Of a DNA stretch of 47,223 nt, positions 32,825 through 42,026 are shown one piece after another. Within the stretch, counting starts at the first letter, position 1, and each line of letters begins with the position of its first letter. Below the pieces are notes generated by a model, which was not told the origin of the DNA, made no database searches, and saw only the letters and a list, made by a program, of their open reading frames with translations. The DNA comes from an uncultured Fibrobacter sp. (lineage in GTDB: Bacteria > Fibrobacterota > Fibrobacteria > Fibrobacterales > Fibrobacteraceae): NCBI GenBank assembly GCA_946414075.1, contig CAMKNA010000016.1, positions 1 through 47,223 of the forward strand. The letters run 5' to 3'. The position numbers and the translations under genes were made by a program.

Positions 32825-34332
32825 CAGTTGATTTCCATTCCAAGCAGGCGGATTTCCGAAATAGCGAAGTCTTCGTTCTCACCTTCAAAGACTTCTTCCA
32901 GGTAGAATTTGAGTTCCGTGGTTTCAATGGCCTGGATGGTGGGGTATTGCATACCCTTGATGTTTTCAAGCTTGACCTTCTGCTTGAATCCGTCGGCAGA
33001 TTCTATGGTGACGGTCTTGGGCTTCTTGAATATGCGGAAACGGTCGCCGAACAGGTCGTCGACAGACTTTTGATACCCGATGGCAATACCCAAGTGGGTC
33101 ACCAGCGTATTTTTCTTAAAATAGAGACTCAGAACCGGATTCTGCGGCTTCAGGGGCATGGTGTTCAACCATGCTGTCTTCAGGTCGCCATCATTAAGAT
33201 TGTCTAAATCGTAATCTACTCCGCTGTCATTTTCTAGAGCCTTGGTTTCGAAATTGCCTACTGCTTCATCCCATTCCAAAGCGCGAAGTGTGCTTTCGGG
33301 CTTGTGGGTCAGCATCAGCAGGACCATAAGAATGATGATCAGCGGGAATATGGAAAGAGCCAGGGCCGTAAGTTTTCTATGAATGGCCCGCGCCTTGGAA
33401 GGCAAGCGCGTGGCGGCCTCAGCGATGGACTCCCTTCCGTGGCTTAGGAGGGAATGCCTGCGGGTAACCTGAGCTGTAGCGCGAGTATCCTTCTGGGGGA
33501 ATACCGCATCGCAGGTATCCAAAAATTCCTGCATGTCATGGAAGCGTTCGTTTAGCTTCTTCTTGAGACATTTCAGGATGAGTTCGGCAAGGCCTTTGGG
33601 CATGTCAGGGCGGAACTGCCTTGGATCAGGCGGCTGGTTCTGCACATGTTGAATGGCAATCTCGATGGGTCTGTTTCCGTTGAAGGGGAGACGCCCGCAG
33701 GTCATTTCGAACAGGATGATACCCATGCTGTAAATGTCGGACTGCAAGGTCACTTCTTCGCCATGGCACTGCTCCGGAGACATGTATTCCGGAGTTCCCA
33801 TGGTCATGCCTGTCTTGGTCAGGCGCTGTTTTTCCATCTCCTGGATGTACGAAATCCCGAAATCCATGATGTAGACACGGTTGTCGTGGGTAATCATGAT
33901 ATTGGAAGGTTTTACATCTCGATGGACAATGCCACGGTTATGGGCATACAGAAGCCCGCGGGCAATCTGCTTGATAATGACCTCGATAGACGAGAAGGGG
34001 AGCATGCTCTGCTTTTGAAGGATGTCGGAGAGAGACACCCCCTTCACATAGGTCATGGCAATGAAAAGCTGCTTATCCTGTTTTCCGAAGTCAAAAATCT
34101 GTACAATGTTCTGATGGTCAAGTTCCTTCATGGCCTGGGCTTCCAGGTAAAACCGCTGGATAGCTTCCTCATCGGAAGACGAATCCAACACCTTCAGGGC
34201 CACTTCACGGCCGAGCCGCTTGTCCAATGCCTTGTAGACATAACCCATGCCTCCACGGCCAAGGGTGTCTATCAGGTCATAATTTTGGTTGAAGGGACGC
34301 GGGAAATTATTTGCTTGATTCTCGGGACTCAT
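32824..34332 (-). CDS. Transmembrane Ser/Thr protein kinase with extracytoplasmic discoidin-like domain
   Basis: This is a 502-residue Hanks-type kinase. The kinase domain (about 18-285) has LGRGGMGYVYKA, Lys47 in VALKVL, HRDVKPSN (137-144), DFG 157-159 and GTPEYMSPEQ 179-188, with two threonines and lysine (RLTKTGMTMG) in the activation loop suited to autophosphorylation. One membrane helix lies at about 320-345. The outer domain (about 375-502: YDLDNLNDGDLKTAW ... LSLYFKKNTLVTHLGIAIGY) resembles discoidin or NADase-type glycan-binding domains, so it may sense a polysaccharide. ATG 34332 gives an ATGA overlap with the FHA-ABC transporter gene upstream; a longer start inside that gene is unlikely. 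Confidence 0.85.
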   Translation of the reverse strand: MSPENQANNFPRPFNQNYDLIDTLGRGGMGYVYKALDKRLGREVALKVLDSSSDEEAIQRFYLEAQAMKELDHQNIVQIFDFGKQDKQLFIAMTYVKGVSLSDILQKQSMLPFSSIEVIIKQIARGLLYAHNRGIVHRDVKPSNIMITHDNRVYIMDFGISYIQEMEKQRLTKTGMTMGTPEYMSPEQCHGEEVTLQSDIYSMGIILFEMTCGRLPFNGNRPIEIAIQHVQNQPPDPRQFRPDMPKGLAELILKCLKKKLNERFHDMQEFLDTCDAVFPQKDTRATAQVTRRHSLLSHGRESIAEAATRLPSKARAIHRKLTALALSIFPLIIILMVLLMLTHKPESTLRALEWDEAVGNFETKALENDSGVDYDLDNLNDGDLKTAWLNTMPLKPQNPVLSLYFKKNTLVTHLGIAIGYQKSVDDLFGDRFRIFKKPKTVTIESADGFKQKVKLENIKGMQYPTIQAIETTELKFYLEEVFEGENEDFAISEIRLLGMEIN

Positions 34333-36392
34333 CTTGCTCTTCTGAGATTGTATAAATTTACGAAGGTTATAATACAAAAAATAAGGGAAAGTGTCATTGC
34401 CATTATAAAGTTAAGGCTGTCGTAGGGCCTTTCCAAAAGCAGGTCCACTAAGGCACTCTGGTCATAGCGCGACCAGATAAGGTATGATAGAGCCTTGCCT
34501 ATGGTCTGCATCTGGTCTAAGGGAACCAGGGCCCCGGCCAGGGCCACCTGCGGGATAATGATCAGTGGCAAGAAAGCATTCGCCTGGCCGGGATTCTTGG
34601 AAAAGGCGCTGACAAGGCAGCCCATGTTTACGGCCGGGATTACAGTCAGGGTAAAAACAATACATAGGAACAATACCGACGGATGCATCGTCACCTTGAA
34701 GGAGATAAAACCGTAAATGATTAGGGTCTGCAAAAAAGCTGCAATGGATGGGATTCCCGTTTTGGCAAGCAAGTAGGGAAATATGGGCATTCCCTTTCGT
34801 AAGTCGTTGGCCAGGATTTCTTTTTCCTGGACAATTTCACGAATAGAAAGGGAAAGGGCGAACCAGTTGGCACAAAGGATAATGGCGAAGCTCACAATCC
34901 AGAGTGATGAATTGTTGGAGAAAATCTGCGAGAAAACAAACCCAAGGATAAAGGGCTGAATAAGTAGGGCCGCCATCTTGCCCTTATCCCGGGACCAATG
35001 CTTCAGAATTAAGCCAATATTGTAGGGGAGGAGAGCCGATTTCTTCTCATTGGCAAAATAGGTGTTGCTTTTCTTTTGACATTCTGAAACTTCGAGAGAT
35101 TTTTTCGAAGATGCCCAGCGGATAAAGGAATCATCATTCAGCCCCGCCAGGATACTTTCGGCACTTTTGGTGTTAAAAAAGCCCACAGATTCTTCACGGG
35201 TTCCGTAAAAGACCTGCTTGCCCTGATGGACGACCAACACCTTGTTGGCAATATTCAGAGCCTCGTAGCTATGGGTAGTGAGAATTACCGTATGCCCTAA
35301 AAAGGCCAGCTGCTTCAGGTGAGTGCAGAGAATATTTGCATTGTAGGGATCCAGGCCCGAAAGGGGCTCGTCCAATACAATCAGGCCCGGGGCTCCAATA
35401 AGTTCTTGGGCCAAGGCGAGCCTACGCATTTCACCACCACTCAATGTTTTTACGGGATTGTCCTTGCGGGCAGTCAGTCCGAAAAGTTCGCAAATACGCA
35501 GCGCTTTTTCCTCAAAGGAAGCCTTCAATTCTTTTCGGTCCATGGAAATCTTAGCCCCGTGAAAGAGCGTCTCCATGACGGTCAAGTCCTTGTGGAGGGC
35601 AGGATCTTGTGGCAAGAAAGCAATGCGCTTCCGGATTTCTTTATTGCGGTAATCCAGGCCAGAGAAAAGGATTTTGCCTTCGGGAGACTTCGTATATTCC
35701 CCTTTCAGCATTTTAAGCAGAGAGGACTTTCCCTGGCCAGAACGGCCGATGATGGCAAGAATCTCACCGGCAGGCAGGTAAAGGTTTATGTCTGACAGCA
35801 GTTCTTTTTTGCCGGCATAGACATCAAGATGCTGTAGTGTCACATCGAAACCCGACATCACTCGCCTAACCAGAAGATCTCCAGACTGTAGTGTAAATTC
35901 AAAATTCTCAAAGCGAGATGTCTCGCCCGCATTTAGACGGATTTCCTGGATCTTATTTCCGCTGGAATCTGAAATTTTCTTCTTAAACAGCAGGATGCAG
36001 CCATCTTCAACAAGCTGTGCCGTGAATATTACTGTCCCGTTTTCGCCTTCCAACGAGACTTCAGTGCCTTCCAGGGACAGCGTGTACGATTCCGTAGAAT
36101 CGGACGAATCGAGAAGCAGTAGGGAAAGGGTGTCCCCACGAAGGGTGACCCTGAGCCTATGCAGACCAATGACGATGATATCTCCGTCGTTTAATTCAAC
36201 TTCGGAGACATCTTTATCGTTTACCTGGGTAACACTATTGCTGGAAAGATTTTTTAGAATCCATGACTCGCCGATGAATTCGATAGTCGCATGCTCCCTG
36301 GAAACGAATACATCGGAAAAACGGATGTCGCAATCTTCCTTTCTTCCGATGGTAAACGGTTTTCCTTTTTCGGGTGTGACTATGTGGAACAT
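34329..36392 (-). CDS. FHA-domain ABC transporter (ABCG-like half transporter)
   Basis: This is a 687-residue protein. Residues about 1-85 form a forkhead-associated domain with the phosphothreonine-binding residues (FTIGRKEDCDIRF, SREH at 32-35, NSVTQVND). A beta-rich segment follows, then an ABC ATPase (about 185-410): Walker A GRSGQGKSS, signature LSGGEMRRLALAQEL, Walker B LIVLDEPLSGLD and switch TTHSYEA. About six membrane helices follow from 445 to the end, with an ABC-2 type order. FHA on an ABC transporter beside a Ser/Thr kinase matches Rv1747/PknF of Mycobacterium tuberculosis, where the kinase controls the transporter. The substrate here is unknown. The stop overlaps the kinase start (ATGA). 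Confidence 0.88.
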   Translation of the reverse strand: MFHIVTPEKGKPFTIGRKEDCDIRFSDVFVSREHATIEFIGESWILKNLSSNSVTQVNDKDVSEVELNDGDIIVIGLHRLRVTLRGDTLSLLLLDSSDSTESYTLSLEGTEVSLEGENGTVIFTAQLVEDGCILLFKKKISDSSGNKIQEIRLNAGETSRFENFEFTLQSGDLLVRRVMSGFDVTLQHLDVYAGKKELLSDINLYLPAGEILAIIGRSGQGKSSLLKMLKGEYTKSPEGKILFSGLDYRNKEIRKRIAFLPQDPALHKDLTVMETLFHGAKISMDRKELKASFEEKALRICELFGLTARKDNPVKTLSGGEMRRLALAQELIGAPGLIVLDEPLSGLDPYNANILCTHLKQLAFLGHTVILTTHSYEALNIANKVLVVHQGKQVFYGTREESVGFFNTKSAESILAGLNDDSFIRWASSKKSLEVSECQKKSNTYFANEKKSALLPYNIGLILKHWSRDKGKMAALLIQPFILGFVFSQIFSNNSSLWIVSFAIILCANWFALSLSIREIVQEKEILANDLRKGMPIFPYLLAKTGIPSIAAFLQTLIIYGFISFKVTMHPSVLFLCIVFTLTVIPAVNMGCLVSAFSKNPGQANAFLPLIIIPQVALAGALVPLDQMQTIGKALSYLIWSRYDQSALVDLLLERPYDSLNFIMAMTLSLIFCIITFVNLYNLRRAR

Positions 36393-36413
36393 GGCGCAGC
36401 TATTCTACAAAAA

Positions 36414-37610
36414 CTATTTCAAGCTCTTGATGGCAGCATCGAAACGCTTACAGGCCTTCTCGAGATTCTCGTCACTGGCAGCATAGGAAAAACGCACACA
36501 GTTGTCATTGCCAAAAGCGGCTCCCGGAACAATGGCGAGCCCCTGGCTTTCCAGAATGTACTGGCACAGGTCCACAGAGCCCTTGATAACCTTTCCCTCA
36601 GGTGTTGTACGCCCATAGACGGAACTGACAGGGGCGAACAGGTAAAAGGCACCATCGGGAGCGTTCAGCTGCTGCCCGAGAGTGGTCTCGATTCTGGACA
36701 CCATAAAGTCCCTACGCTTGTGGAATACATCACGCATTTTGAGAGACTCACTATTGCCCATTTCCAGGGCCCCGATGGCGGCATACTGGGCGATATTACT
36801 GGGATGGTGAGTAGCCTGGCCCTGAATCTTTCCGATAATCTTGGCTATGGGGGCAGGGGAGGCGTCGTAACCTATGCGCCAACCAGTCATACAGTAAGAC
36901 TTGGAGAAACCGTTAATGACAATGGAACGATCCTTCATGCCTTCAATGGCTGCAATACTGGTAAAAGAACCTTGATATACGAAATACTCGTACACTTCAT
37001 CAGATATGCAGTAAATATCGTTTTCTACGATGACCTTTGCAAGAGACTCCAGTTCCTTTCGGCTGTACACGCATCCCGTAGGATTACAGGGATTGTTGAT
37101 CAAAATGGCCTTTGTCTTCTCGCTCACGGCATCTTTCAGCTGTTCTGCCGTTATCTTGAAATCGTTTTCTTGTGCTCCATTGATAAACACAGGAACACCG
37201 CCTAGCCATTTTACTAATTCGGGGTATGTCACCCAATAGGGGGCCGGGATAATCACTTCGTCACCGGGATTAATCAAGGCAGCTAGCGAATTGAACACAG
37301 CATGCTTTGCACCGCTTGTTACTGTAATCTGTTCTGGTTCATAGGAAAGTCCGTTTTCTTTGGACAGCTTCTCACAGATCTTTTTCCGAAGTTCCAGAAT
37401 CCCCACGGGGGCTGTGTAGCGGGTCTTTCCATCGTCTATGGCGTCATGAGCGGCCTTGCAGATGGGTTCAGGAGTCGGAAAGTCAGGTTCTCCGGCACCA
37501 AGGCTAACCACATCTTTGCCTTCGGAAATCATCTTCTTTGCCAGACTGTCGACGGCAACGGTCAGGGACGCGGCAATATTCAGGGTTCTATTTGAGAGAC
37601 TTTTGGGCAT
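36414..37610 (-). CDS. Pyridoxal-phosphate aminotransferase, aspartate type (class I, Ib-like)
   Basis: This 398-residue enzyme probably moves amino groups between aspartate or other amino acids and 2-oxoglutarate. Class I motifs are SLGAGEPDFPTPEPI, the TRYTAPVGILELR entry, the substrate-side NPCNPTGCVYS, SDEVYEYFVY and the Schiff-base lysine in INGFSKSYCMTGWRIGY (near residue 235). RFSYA near the end supplies the carboxylate-binding Arg. Subgroup Ib enzymes are common in bacteria and can also accept prephenate or other substrates. ATG 37610 was chosen because family homology begins with SLSNRTLNIAAS. It overlaps the end of the MMPL gene by 23 bp, implying co-transcription. Confidence 0.9.
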   Translation of the reverse strand: MPKSLSNRTLNIAASLTVAVDSLAKKMISEGKDVVSLGAGEPDFPTPEPICKAAHDAIDDGKTRYTAPVGILELRKKICEKLSKENGLSYEPEQITVTSGAKHAVFNSLAALINPGDEVIIPAPYWVTYPELVKWLGGVPVFINGAQENDFKITAEQLKDAVSEKTKAILINNPCNPTGCVYSRKELESLAKVIVENDIYCISDEVYEYFVYQGSFTSIAAIEGMKDRSIVINGFSKSYCMTGWRIGYDASPAPIAKIIGKIQGQATHHPSNIAQYAAIGALEMGNSESLKMRDVFHKRRDFMVSRIETTLGQQLNAPDGAFYLFAPVSSVYGRTTPEGKVIKGSVDLCQYILESQGLAIVPGAAFGNDNCVRFSYAASDENLEKACKRFDAAIKSLK

Positions 37611-40026
37611 CTTCGTTCTTCTGTCTTTGCAAAATTCTGTAGTTATCCAAAGATCCTGCAATTAACGAAAACATTGTGAATTGGGCGATAGATATGCAAA
37701 TCAACCCGATGAACGATATCTGTCCGATACTTTTCAAACCGGGGTGTGACGATATTAACAAACCGTATGTTCCAATCATAGAAGCCATTTGACTTATGGA
37801 TATGGAAAACACCTTCCCTTGTAAAAGCGTTAGTGCTGTACCTTTTCTTTTCTCATAATAGGCAGTCCAAAGTTGTATGGAACCATCAACGCTTGCACCG
37901 ATAAGGATAGGGAAGGCTATTGTACTGTAGACGGACAACTTTATTCCTAGAACATTAATCAAGGCAAGAAGCCAGCTCATGGCAAAGAGTGAAGGGAGTA
38001 GGGTAAAAACAGCCCTACTGAATCGGTTGTAGAAAAACAGCAAGAAGAACCATACTAACACCGATCCCAAGAAAATGGTCTTGTCCACATTCGAAAGCAC
38101 CAAGTCAAGAAACTTCGCCCGGATTACAGGAATTCCAGTCATCTTGTATGTACTGTCATCATCCCCATTCAAAACGGCCAAATCTTTAGCCAGATGTCGG
38201 CATTCTAGCCCGTTGTCTGGATTAATGTTGGAAAAGACGAAGGCAAATGATCCAGCGTTTCCATCGATGTCGCTGAATTTTTTTCGAATGTTTTCTGGTT
38301 GTTCGTCGTCGTTAAAATCGTACCTATAAAGGATTTCGGATATCTTGGAAACATTCAGCCTTTCTGTCGAATCCAACTGCTGCAGAATGTCGTTGGTGAA
38401 GAAATCCTGAATTTCCATCAGCCTTTCTTTCTTATGGACTTGATTCTTGGGCGAAAAAGCACCTAGGGTATAAACGGTTTCGATGTTTGGAATTTTACCG
38501 CTTGACTTCAGTTGCTTGAATCGCTTGTACAGTTCATCCCCATTATCCCTGGACATCATGACAATGACAGGGTCATATTGTGGAAATCCGGTCTGAGTAA
38601 TCAATGAATCCGCTATACGCTCTTCGCGCGGAAGCTCGGTCTGCCTAAAGTCATAAAGGAACTTTAAATTTATTCCACCATAAATTAGGGCTCCAAGGCT
38701 CAATATGGACAACACGGTAATGATAATTCCGTTTGTTCTATATGACAGAAGCGTTATCTTGAAAGCTCGTTGGAAACGGAAACTGTTAACGGTGAATGCC
38801 TTTTTACGCTGGAAGAACTGAAGTAGCGATGTAGTTATGAGTAGGGTGAAAATCCAGTTCAATATACAGCCCACAGAGCCGAGAATACCTAGTTCACGAA
38901 TTCCCGCCACAGGTACGATAATCATGCATGCAAAAAAAGACGCCATAATCGCCACAGAAACTGCAGTAGAAGGCCCGATGCCAAGGACTGCACTTTCAAT
39001 ACAAAGCCTAGGACTCAGGTTTCTGGAGCGTTCGATAAAGTATCGATTTAATATGTGCGTTACGATTTGACAGGCGTGGCCAGGCAATACCAAGGCCAAT
39101 AGTAATGTGAACACATTGATACGACCATACAGCAACCAAGCCAAGGCTAGGGTGTATAATATGGGGAGACCCACAGGGAGTGCTGAGACGAGAATAAGTT
39201 GGGGTTGTTTGTAAAAATGGATAATGAAGAGTAACAAGATAAACAAGGCTGTAATTTTTCCGGCAAATTTCGCTTCTGGAAGCAAAGTCCGTCCTGCTTG
39301 GATGGTATCGTAAACTTTACCAGTGTAGTAGACCTTAATGGAGCCGTAGTTTGCATTTTCCTTGAAGAAGGCTTTAACCTTTCCAAGTAGAGCGCGATTT
39401 GCCCGTAAGTCAGAAAGAGAATTTTTCGGATAGATGTCTACAACCCTGATTTTCCCATCACTACTGGCATGTGTTCTAGAAAGGATGTCTAAATACTTGT
39501 TCTCCAAGTCCGTAAAGTCAACAACTGCTTGATTGTCCCTTGATTCGCTGGAATCGACCGACTCATTGCTGTTGTCGCTCATATCCACATATAGTGGGTT
39601 GTGGGCAAGAGTGTACTTTTCTCGTAAAGACCGGATTCTTTCTGCAATAGTGTCCAAATCTTTTTCATCGATGTAGAGCAGACTATGTTTCTTATAAAAT
39701 TCGATATCCGTTTCAAACTCAGCAAAATGGACGGTCGAATCAGCTGATAATCTCCGATAAAGCATTTGGGCAGCAGAATAGTTCAAGGAGCTATCTTCTG
39801 ATTGCATAACGACAGTCAGGCTTCCCAAAGCGCCGAATTTACTCTCTATGGTGTGATAATAGAGGGGCGAGCTTCCCTTGGAGGTCAGGGCATCCTGCAA
39901 CTGCAATTCCCAACGCAAATTTTGTACGGGGTAGATTGAAAGCAGTGCAAGAATAAGAGAAAAGACCAATATGATTATCGGATATTGTGTCGCTCTTTTG
40001 ATGATTTTTGTTACTAGCGAAAACAT
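37588..40026 (-). CDS. MMPL/RND-family exporter
   Basis: This is an 812-residue integral membrane protein with two-fold layout. A helix near residues 15-35 and a large outer loop (about 40-255) are followed by about five helices (255-430). A second helix near 450-470 and second outer loop precede the final helices (about 640-800). GHACQIVTHILNRYF and GASVDGSIQLWTAYYE are the paired transmembrane-4-like segments where RND/MMPL proteins carry proton-relay residues. The family exports lipids or hydrophobic compounds, for example hopanoids by HpnN. ATG 40026 begins directly at the cytoplasmic lead-in MFSLVTKIIKRATQYP. The divergent neighbour is an Omp85-like barrel, so trans-envelope lipid traffic is a reasonable but unproven role. 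Codon use is more AT-rich than in the neighbouring housekeeping genes. Confidence 0.85.
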   Translation of the reverse strand: MFSLVTKIIKRATQYPIIILVFSLILALLSIYPVQNLRWELQLQDALTSKGSSPLYYHTIESKFGALGSLTVVMQSEDSSLNYSAAQMLYRRLSADSTVHFAEFETDIEFYKKHSLLYIDEKDLDTIAERIRSLREKYTLAHNPLYVDMSDNSNESVDSSESRDNQAVVDFTDLENKYLDILSRTHASSDGKIRVVDIYPKNSLSDLRANRALLGKVKAFFKENANYGSIKVYYTGKVYDTIQAGRTLLPEAKFAGKITALFILLLFIIHFYKQPQLILVSALPVGLPILYTLALAWLLYGRINVFTLLLALVLPGHACQIVTHILNRYFIERSRNLSPRLCIESAVLGIGPSTAVSVAIMASFFACMIIVPVAGIRELGILGSVGCILNWIFTLLITTSLLQFFQRKKAFTVNSFRFQRAFKITLLSYRTNGIIITVLSILSLGALIYGGINLKFLYDFRQTELPREERIADSLITQTGFPQYDPVIVMMSRDNGDELYKRFKQLKSSGKIPNIETVYTLGAFSPKNQVHKKERLMEIQDFFTNDILQQLDSTERLNVSKISEILYRYDFNDDEQPENIRKKFSDIDGNAGSFAFVFSNINPDNGLECRHLAKDLAVLNGDDDSTYKMTGIPVIRAKFLDLVLSNVDKTIFLGSVLVWFFLLFFYNRFSRAVFTLLPSLFAMSWLLALINVLGIKLSVYSTIAFPILIGASVDGSIQLWTAYYEKRKGTALTLLQGKVFSISISQMASMIGTYGLLISSHPGLKSIGQISFIGLICISIAQFTMFSLIAGSLDNYRILQRQKNEDAQKSLK

Positions 40027-40032
40027 CGCTTG

Positions 40033-40048
40033 AAATATAATTATATTG
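40033..40048. promoter_or_regulatory. Back-to-back divergent promoter boxes in a perfect palindrome
   Basis: AATATAATTATATT (40034-40047) is a perfect 14-bp palindrome. It yields TATATTT on the minus strand, 6 nt before the MMPL start at 40026, and TATATTG on the plus strand, 9 nt before the barrel gene start at 40058. Only 31 bp separate the two start codons. Confidence 0.55.
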
Positions 40049-40057
40049 TGTCCCAGC

Positions 40058-41551
40058 ATGATTTTGGGCTCAAAAAACAAGGGGCATAACTTAAAGAAAT
40101 CTCGGGGTTTCATAAAACCTACGGTTCTTTTGTTGCTTTTTGTTTTTTTTATCCGACCCGTTTACGCAGATGAAACTGATGCAACTGCAGAATCTACCGA
40201 GACAGATTCATCGATACTCAGTGTCATTCTTTGGCCCTTTAACAATGTTGTGCAACCTGTTCTAAATGCTGCGGTTTATCCTTTTGCAAAGCCTGTTCAA
40301 TATGCATTCCACAATGGTCTAATAGAAAAATCTGTTGACATAATCACATTCGGGCCCAAGAAAAACATAATCATATATCCGATACTCAATCTTAAGCCTG
40401 GGGCGGAAGCTCAACTTGGTTTTTCCTACAGACATCGGAACATACTCTTGGAGAGGGATTATTTCGTTTATCAGATGAGTTATTATGCCAATGGTGATCT
40501 TTATCTATCGACTAGGTATTCCAAGCAGCAGTTGTTCGGGCTTCCCTTGTTTGGGGCCTTCAAATATAATCAGTATTGGGATAGTAACGATGCATTCATC
40601 ATCCCAGGAACAAAGGAAGATTTTGTTCAACCCGATTCATCCATTATCTTAGAATGGCGGTTAGGCGCTCCTTTGACGGAATCAAAGAAATTAAACCTTG
40701 AATTTACTTTCAAACAAAAATTCATTGACGCAAACCCGCCGACAAATGTAAAAGACAGCATTTTAGACGATGAAATTTTCCCAATAGCTGATAGGGGACT
40801 TTATCAGAATTCAATCCAATTACCATTGGGAATATCCTTTGTTTATGACGACTTAGATTGCGCTTATGCACCGTCGAGCGGTACAAGATTCGTCTTGTCG
40901 GGAGACTATGTTCATGTGTACAAATACGAAGGCGTCCGTTATAACAGCCTTTATTCCGACAAAATGGGAAAGGTCGAAACAAGTCATAAAAATCACGATT
41001 ACATCTCTAACACCATCATATTGCAGCATTATTTCTATTTTGGCAAAGCGGAGCAGTACATTTTAAGCGCCACGGAAGCAAGGAAAAATCGAAAATTTTA
41101 TACCGATTTTTCATTAGAAGAAGCGCTGCGTGTATGGAGACCGGAAAATTTACGAGAGACCTTGTTTGAAAGAAGGGTTCTCGCCATGCAGTTCCGTATG
41201 GAAAATATGTGGGAAATGGAAAAGGGTGGGGCTCCGTTCAATTCCTTTTCTAGGTTGAACGCTCGCTATCCTTTGCGCGGTTATCATGGTGCATGGGCGG
41301 CACCCTATTTAATGGGCTTGAGCACCGAATATCGTTGGCCAATTGACCGATTTGTCGACGGTGTGGTCTTTAATGAATATGGACTTCATGCTCAAGAAAT
41401 TAATGACTGGTCTTTTGAACGCTATTACAACTCCTGGGGGTTCGGAATCCGTGTAAGAATGCCGAATCTATATCTTTTCCGTGCACAACTTGGTTTCCAT
41501 GGTTTGCACGGGATTTGTTTGATTTTAACGATAGCGCCGGAATTTAAGTAA
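40058..41551 (+). CDS. Omp85-like outer membrane barrel protein without POTRA domains
   Basis: This is a 497-residue protein with a long-n-region signal peptide (hydrophobic VLLLLFVFFIRPVYA, cleavage about residue 34). An amphipathic region follows (WPFNNVVQPVLNAAVYPFAK). From about residue 90 a barrel of the surface-antigen/BamA C-terminal type is visible: GAEAQLGFSYRHRN, DDLDCAYAPSSGTRFVLSGDY, the late RYPLRGYHG resembling the conserved RGF/RGY loop motif of Omp85 proteins, and GLSTEYRWPI. No POTRA repeats precede it. ATG 40058 was preferred to an upstream TTG at 40046, which lies within the promoter box. The last 8 bp overlap the convergent Nudix gene. Confidence 0.78.
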   Translation: MILGSKNKGHNLKKSRGFIKPTVLLLLFVFFIRPVYADETDATAESTETDSSILSVILWPFNNVVQPVLNAAVYPFAKPVQYAFHNGLIEKSVDIITFGPKKNIIIYPILNLKPGAEAQLGFSYRHRNILLERDYFVYQMSYYANGDLYLSTRYSKQQLFGLPLFGAFKYNQYWDSNDAFIIPGTKEDFVQPDSSIILEWRLGAPLTESKKLNLEFTFKQKFIDANPPTNVKDSILDDEIFPIADRGLYQNSIQLPLGISFVYDDLDCAYAPSSGTRFVLSGDYVHVYKYEGVRYNSLYSDKMGKVETSHKNHDYISNTIILQHYFYFGKAEQYILSATEARKNRKFYTDFSLEEALRVWRPENLRETLFERRVLAMQFRMENMWEMEKGGAPFNSFSRLNARYPLRGYHGAWAAPYLMGLSTEYRWPIDRFVDGVVFNEYGLHAQEINDWSFERYYNSWGFGIRVRMPNLYLFRAQLGFHGLHGICLILTIAPEFK

Positions 41552-42026
41552 AATCCCTATAGTCCACATTCTCACCGTTCAGGATGGATTCTACGAGAGT
41601 ACTACCTTGGTAGGTCAGTTTCAACGAGAAAAAAGGAACATCTTGATTTAAAAGTGAAAGAAAAATCATGTCCCCGTCCCAGTGGGGGAGCTTGATGACA
41701 TCTTCTTTCGGCACCCATTCCAGGATGCCCTCATCGCAATCCTTTAGGTTTCCGGAGAATTCTCTTGTCGTGAAAAGATGCATGAACTCGGTTTCGCTCA
41801 TGCCATCGGAAATGAAGGTCACAATTCCACGATATTTGGGAACGATCGTCAATCCCGTTTCTTCACGGGCCTCCCGTATAATGCAGTCTTCGGGAGATTC
41901 GTTTTCTTCGAATTTTCCGCCAATGCCAATCCACTTGTCCTTATTGATGTCATTCTTTTTTTTGACACGGTGGAGCAGCAGGTATTTTCCATCCTGTTCA
42001 ATATAACAAAGGGATGTATTGATCAC
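41544..42026 (-). CDS. Nudix hydrolase (MutT/8-oxo-dGTPase-like)
   Basis: This is a 160-residue protein with a complete Nudix box, GGKFEENESPEDCIIREAREETGL split as GGKFEE at the start and REAREETGL at the end (about residues 36-59). The opening NTSLCYIEQDGKYLLLHRVKKKND is typical of MutT-like enzymes that hydrolyse oxidised or modified nucleoside triphosphates. A late SPWKDVI-like segment (LEWVPKEDVIKLPHWDGD) fits the 7,8-dihydro-8-oxoguanine triphosphatase subgroup. The substrate is not fixed by sequence. Its ATG overlaps the preceding gene's stop (ATGA). Confidence 0.9.
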   Translation of the reverse strand: MINTSLCYIEQDGKYLLLHRVKKKNDINKDKWIGIGGKFEENESPEDCIIREAREETGLTIVPKYRGIVTFISDGMSETEFMHLFTTREFSGNLKDCDEGILEWVPKEDVIKLPHWDGDMIFLSLLNQDVPFFSLKLTYQGSTLVESILNGENVDYRDFT

